Source of the DNA: Candidatus Marimicrobium litorale | GTDB taxonomy: Bacteria > Pseudomonadota > Gammaproteobacteria > Pseudomonadales > Halieaceae | Assembly (NCBI RefSeq): GCF_026262645.1 | Contig: NZ_SHNO01000001.1 | Location: 2,356,001-2,420,000, forward strand | Reading direction: 5' to 3' | Length of the DNA stretch: 64,000 nucleotides | Shown here: positions 63,636 through 64,000 of the stretch, piece by piece | Layout of the letters: each line of letters starts with the position of its first letter | How positions within the stretch are numbered: the stretch's first letter is position 1 | Position numbers and translations under genes: made by a program | Notes under the pieces: generated by a model | Told to the model about the DNA's origin: nothing | The model's database searches: none | What the model saw: only the letters and a program-made list of their open reading frames with translations

Positions 63636-63644
63636 GCGGCACTA

Positions 63645-64000
63645 ATGGCTTCAGTCGACAAGGCCCTGCGGATTTATCTGGGTCGCAAAGCGGCAGCGCT
63701 AATCGATGAGCGGGGCTGGTCGCCTGACCTGTTCAACCTGCTATTGGGCGCGTCTGGCGGCGCCAAGTGGCTGATTCTGAGCCAGCTGGACCGGGTCCTG
63801 TTCGGCGATTTCCTGCAGGGCGGCACCGGCTCCCTCAGCACCCTCGGCTCTTCTATTGGCGCATGGCGACACACTTGCCTGGCCATGCCCGACCCGGTCG
63901 CCGCCATTGAACGAATGGAAGAAGCGTACCTCGATCAACGCTACAGTGCGAAACCGGATACGCGAGAAGTCAGCAAGGTCAGCCTGGGTATTCTGGAACA
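63645..64000 (+). CDS. Patatin-like phospholipase family protein (cut by window end)
   Basis: A reading frame of at least 118 codons that runs off the end of the window. It begins nine bases after the AraC stop. LLGASGGAKWLILSQL near residue 35 and STLGSSIGAWRHTCLAM near 65 hold the GxSxG-like serine and oxyanion-type segments of patatin-like lipases. It may be co-transcribed with the AraC gene. The family call is good; the rest of the protein is not visible. Confidence 0.75.
   Translation, partial: MASVDKALRIYLGRKAAALIDERGWSPDLFNLLLGASGGAKWLILSQLDRVLFGDFLQGGTGSLSTLGSSIGAWRHTCLAMPDPVAAIERMEEAYLDQRYSAKPDTREVSKVSLGILE

Noticed and set aside
1-64000. tRNA, rRNA, CRISPR, insertion sequences and prophage genes
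   Set aside because: None of their marks (T-loop GTTCGAATC with arms, spaced direct repeats, transposase or integrase motifs) was seen in the gaps.

Overview
The window reads as chromosomal DNA of a free-living, probably marine gammaproteobacterium. The core genes and their order (proA-nadD-rsfS-rlmH-mrdA-rodA-mltB-rlpA-dacA-ybeD-lipB; nrdAB; argD-argF; rpsT) are gammaproteobacterial. The accessory genes (KshA-like Rieske oxygenase, deazaflavin-type oxidoreductase, several Amidohydro_2 proteins, DUF1080 protein) recall the Halieaceae/OM60 type of Cellvibrionales. That family placement is inference. Coding density is high. I saw no insertion sequence, CRISPR array, rRNA or tRNA.

Layout. (1) 1-8.5 kb is a catabolic-looking island: an amidohydrolase, a divergent KshA-type Rieske oxygenase, a 1278-residue fusion of FGGY kinase, 2-hydroxyacid dehydrogenase, SCP2 and class II aldolase, an acyl-CoA synthetase and a tiny membrane protein. 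(2) 8.7-14.5 kb holds single genes: an SGNH hydrolase, a DUF523 protein, an FMN riboswitch driving a lone RibH2-type lumazine synthase, a deazaflavin-dependent oxidoreductase, a sulfotransferase and a second amidohydrolase. (3) 14.7-17.9 kb is one large exported cytochrome c / beta-propeller / DUF1080 protein. (4) 18.3-24.2 kb is a lipid-linked sugar cluster with a flippase-like protein, a DprE1/DprE2-like epimerase pair, a GT2, a methyltransferase and a convergent polytopic membrane protein. (5) 24.4-34.3 kb is the minus-strand envelope/housekeeping block. (6) 34.4-38.6 kb has a DsbA-like isomerase, a peroxiredoxin, a monothiol glutaredoxin and argD-argF. (7) 39.2-43.4 kb is nrdAB, with a perfect DnaA box and a palindrome upstream. 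(8) 43.5-48.2 kb has small proteins, a GNAT gene broken by one in-frame stop, a HAD hydrolase and a tight four-gene unit: TlpA-like thioredoxin, DUF4266 lipoprotein, DUF3570 and ApbE. (9) 48.6-51.7 kb is a probable metal-homeostasis operon: DUF1826, TerB-like, COG0523 GTPase and a second DUF1826, with a Zur-like operator far upstream. (10) 52.4-64 kb has a copper-locus-like pair, a ring-hydroxylating oxygenase, dinG, an acyltransferase, a small Cys-containing secreted protein, a tyrosine phosphatase, a TetR regulator, rpsT, a diiron ferritin-like protein divergent from an AraC regulator, and the start of a patatin-like gene.

The strongest candidates for undescribed biology are three. The first is the four-module kinase-dehydrogenase-SCP2-aldolase polypeptide. 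The second is the TlpA/DUF4266/DUF3570/ApbE unit, in which the DUF3570 protein carries two SGAS motifs close to the ApbE flavinylation consensus. The third is the DprE1/DprE2 sugar-lipid cluster outside actinobacteria.
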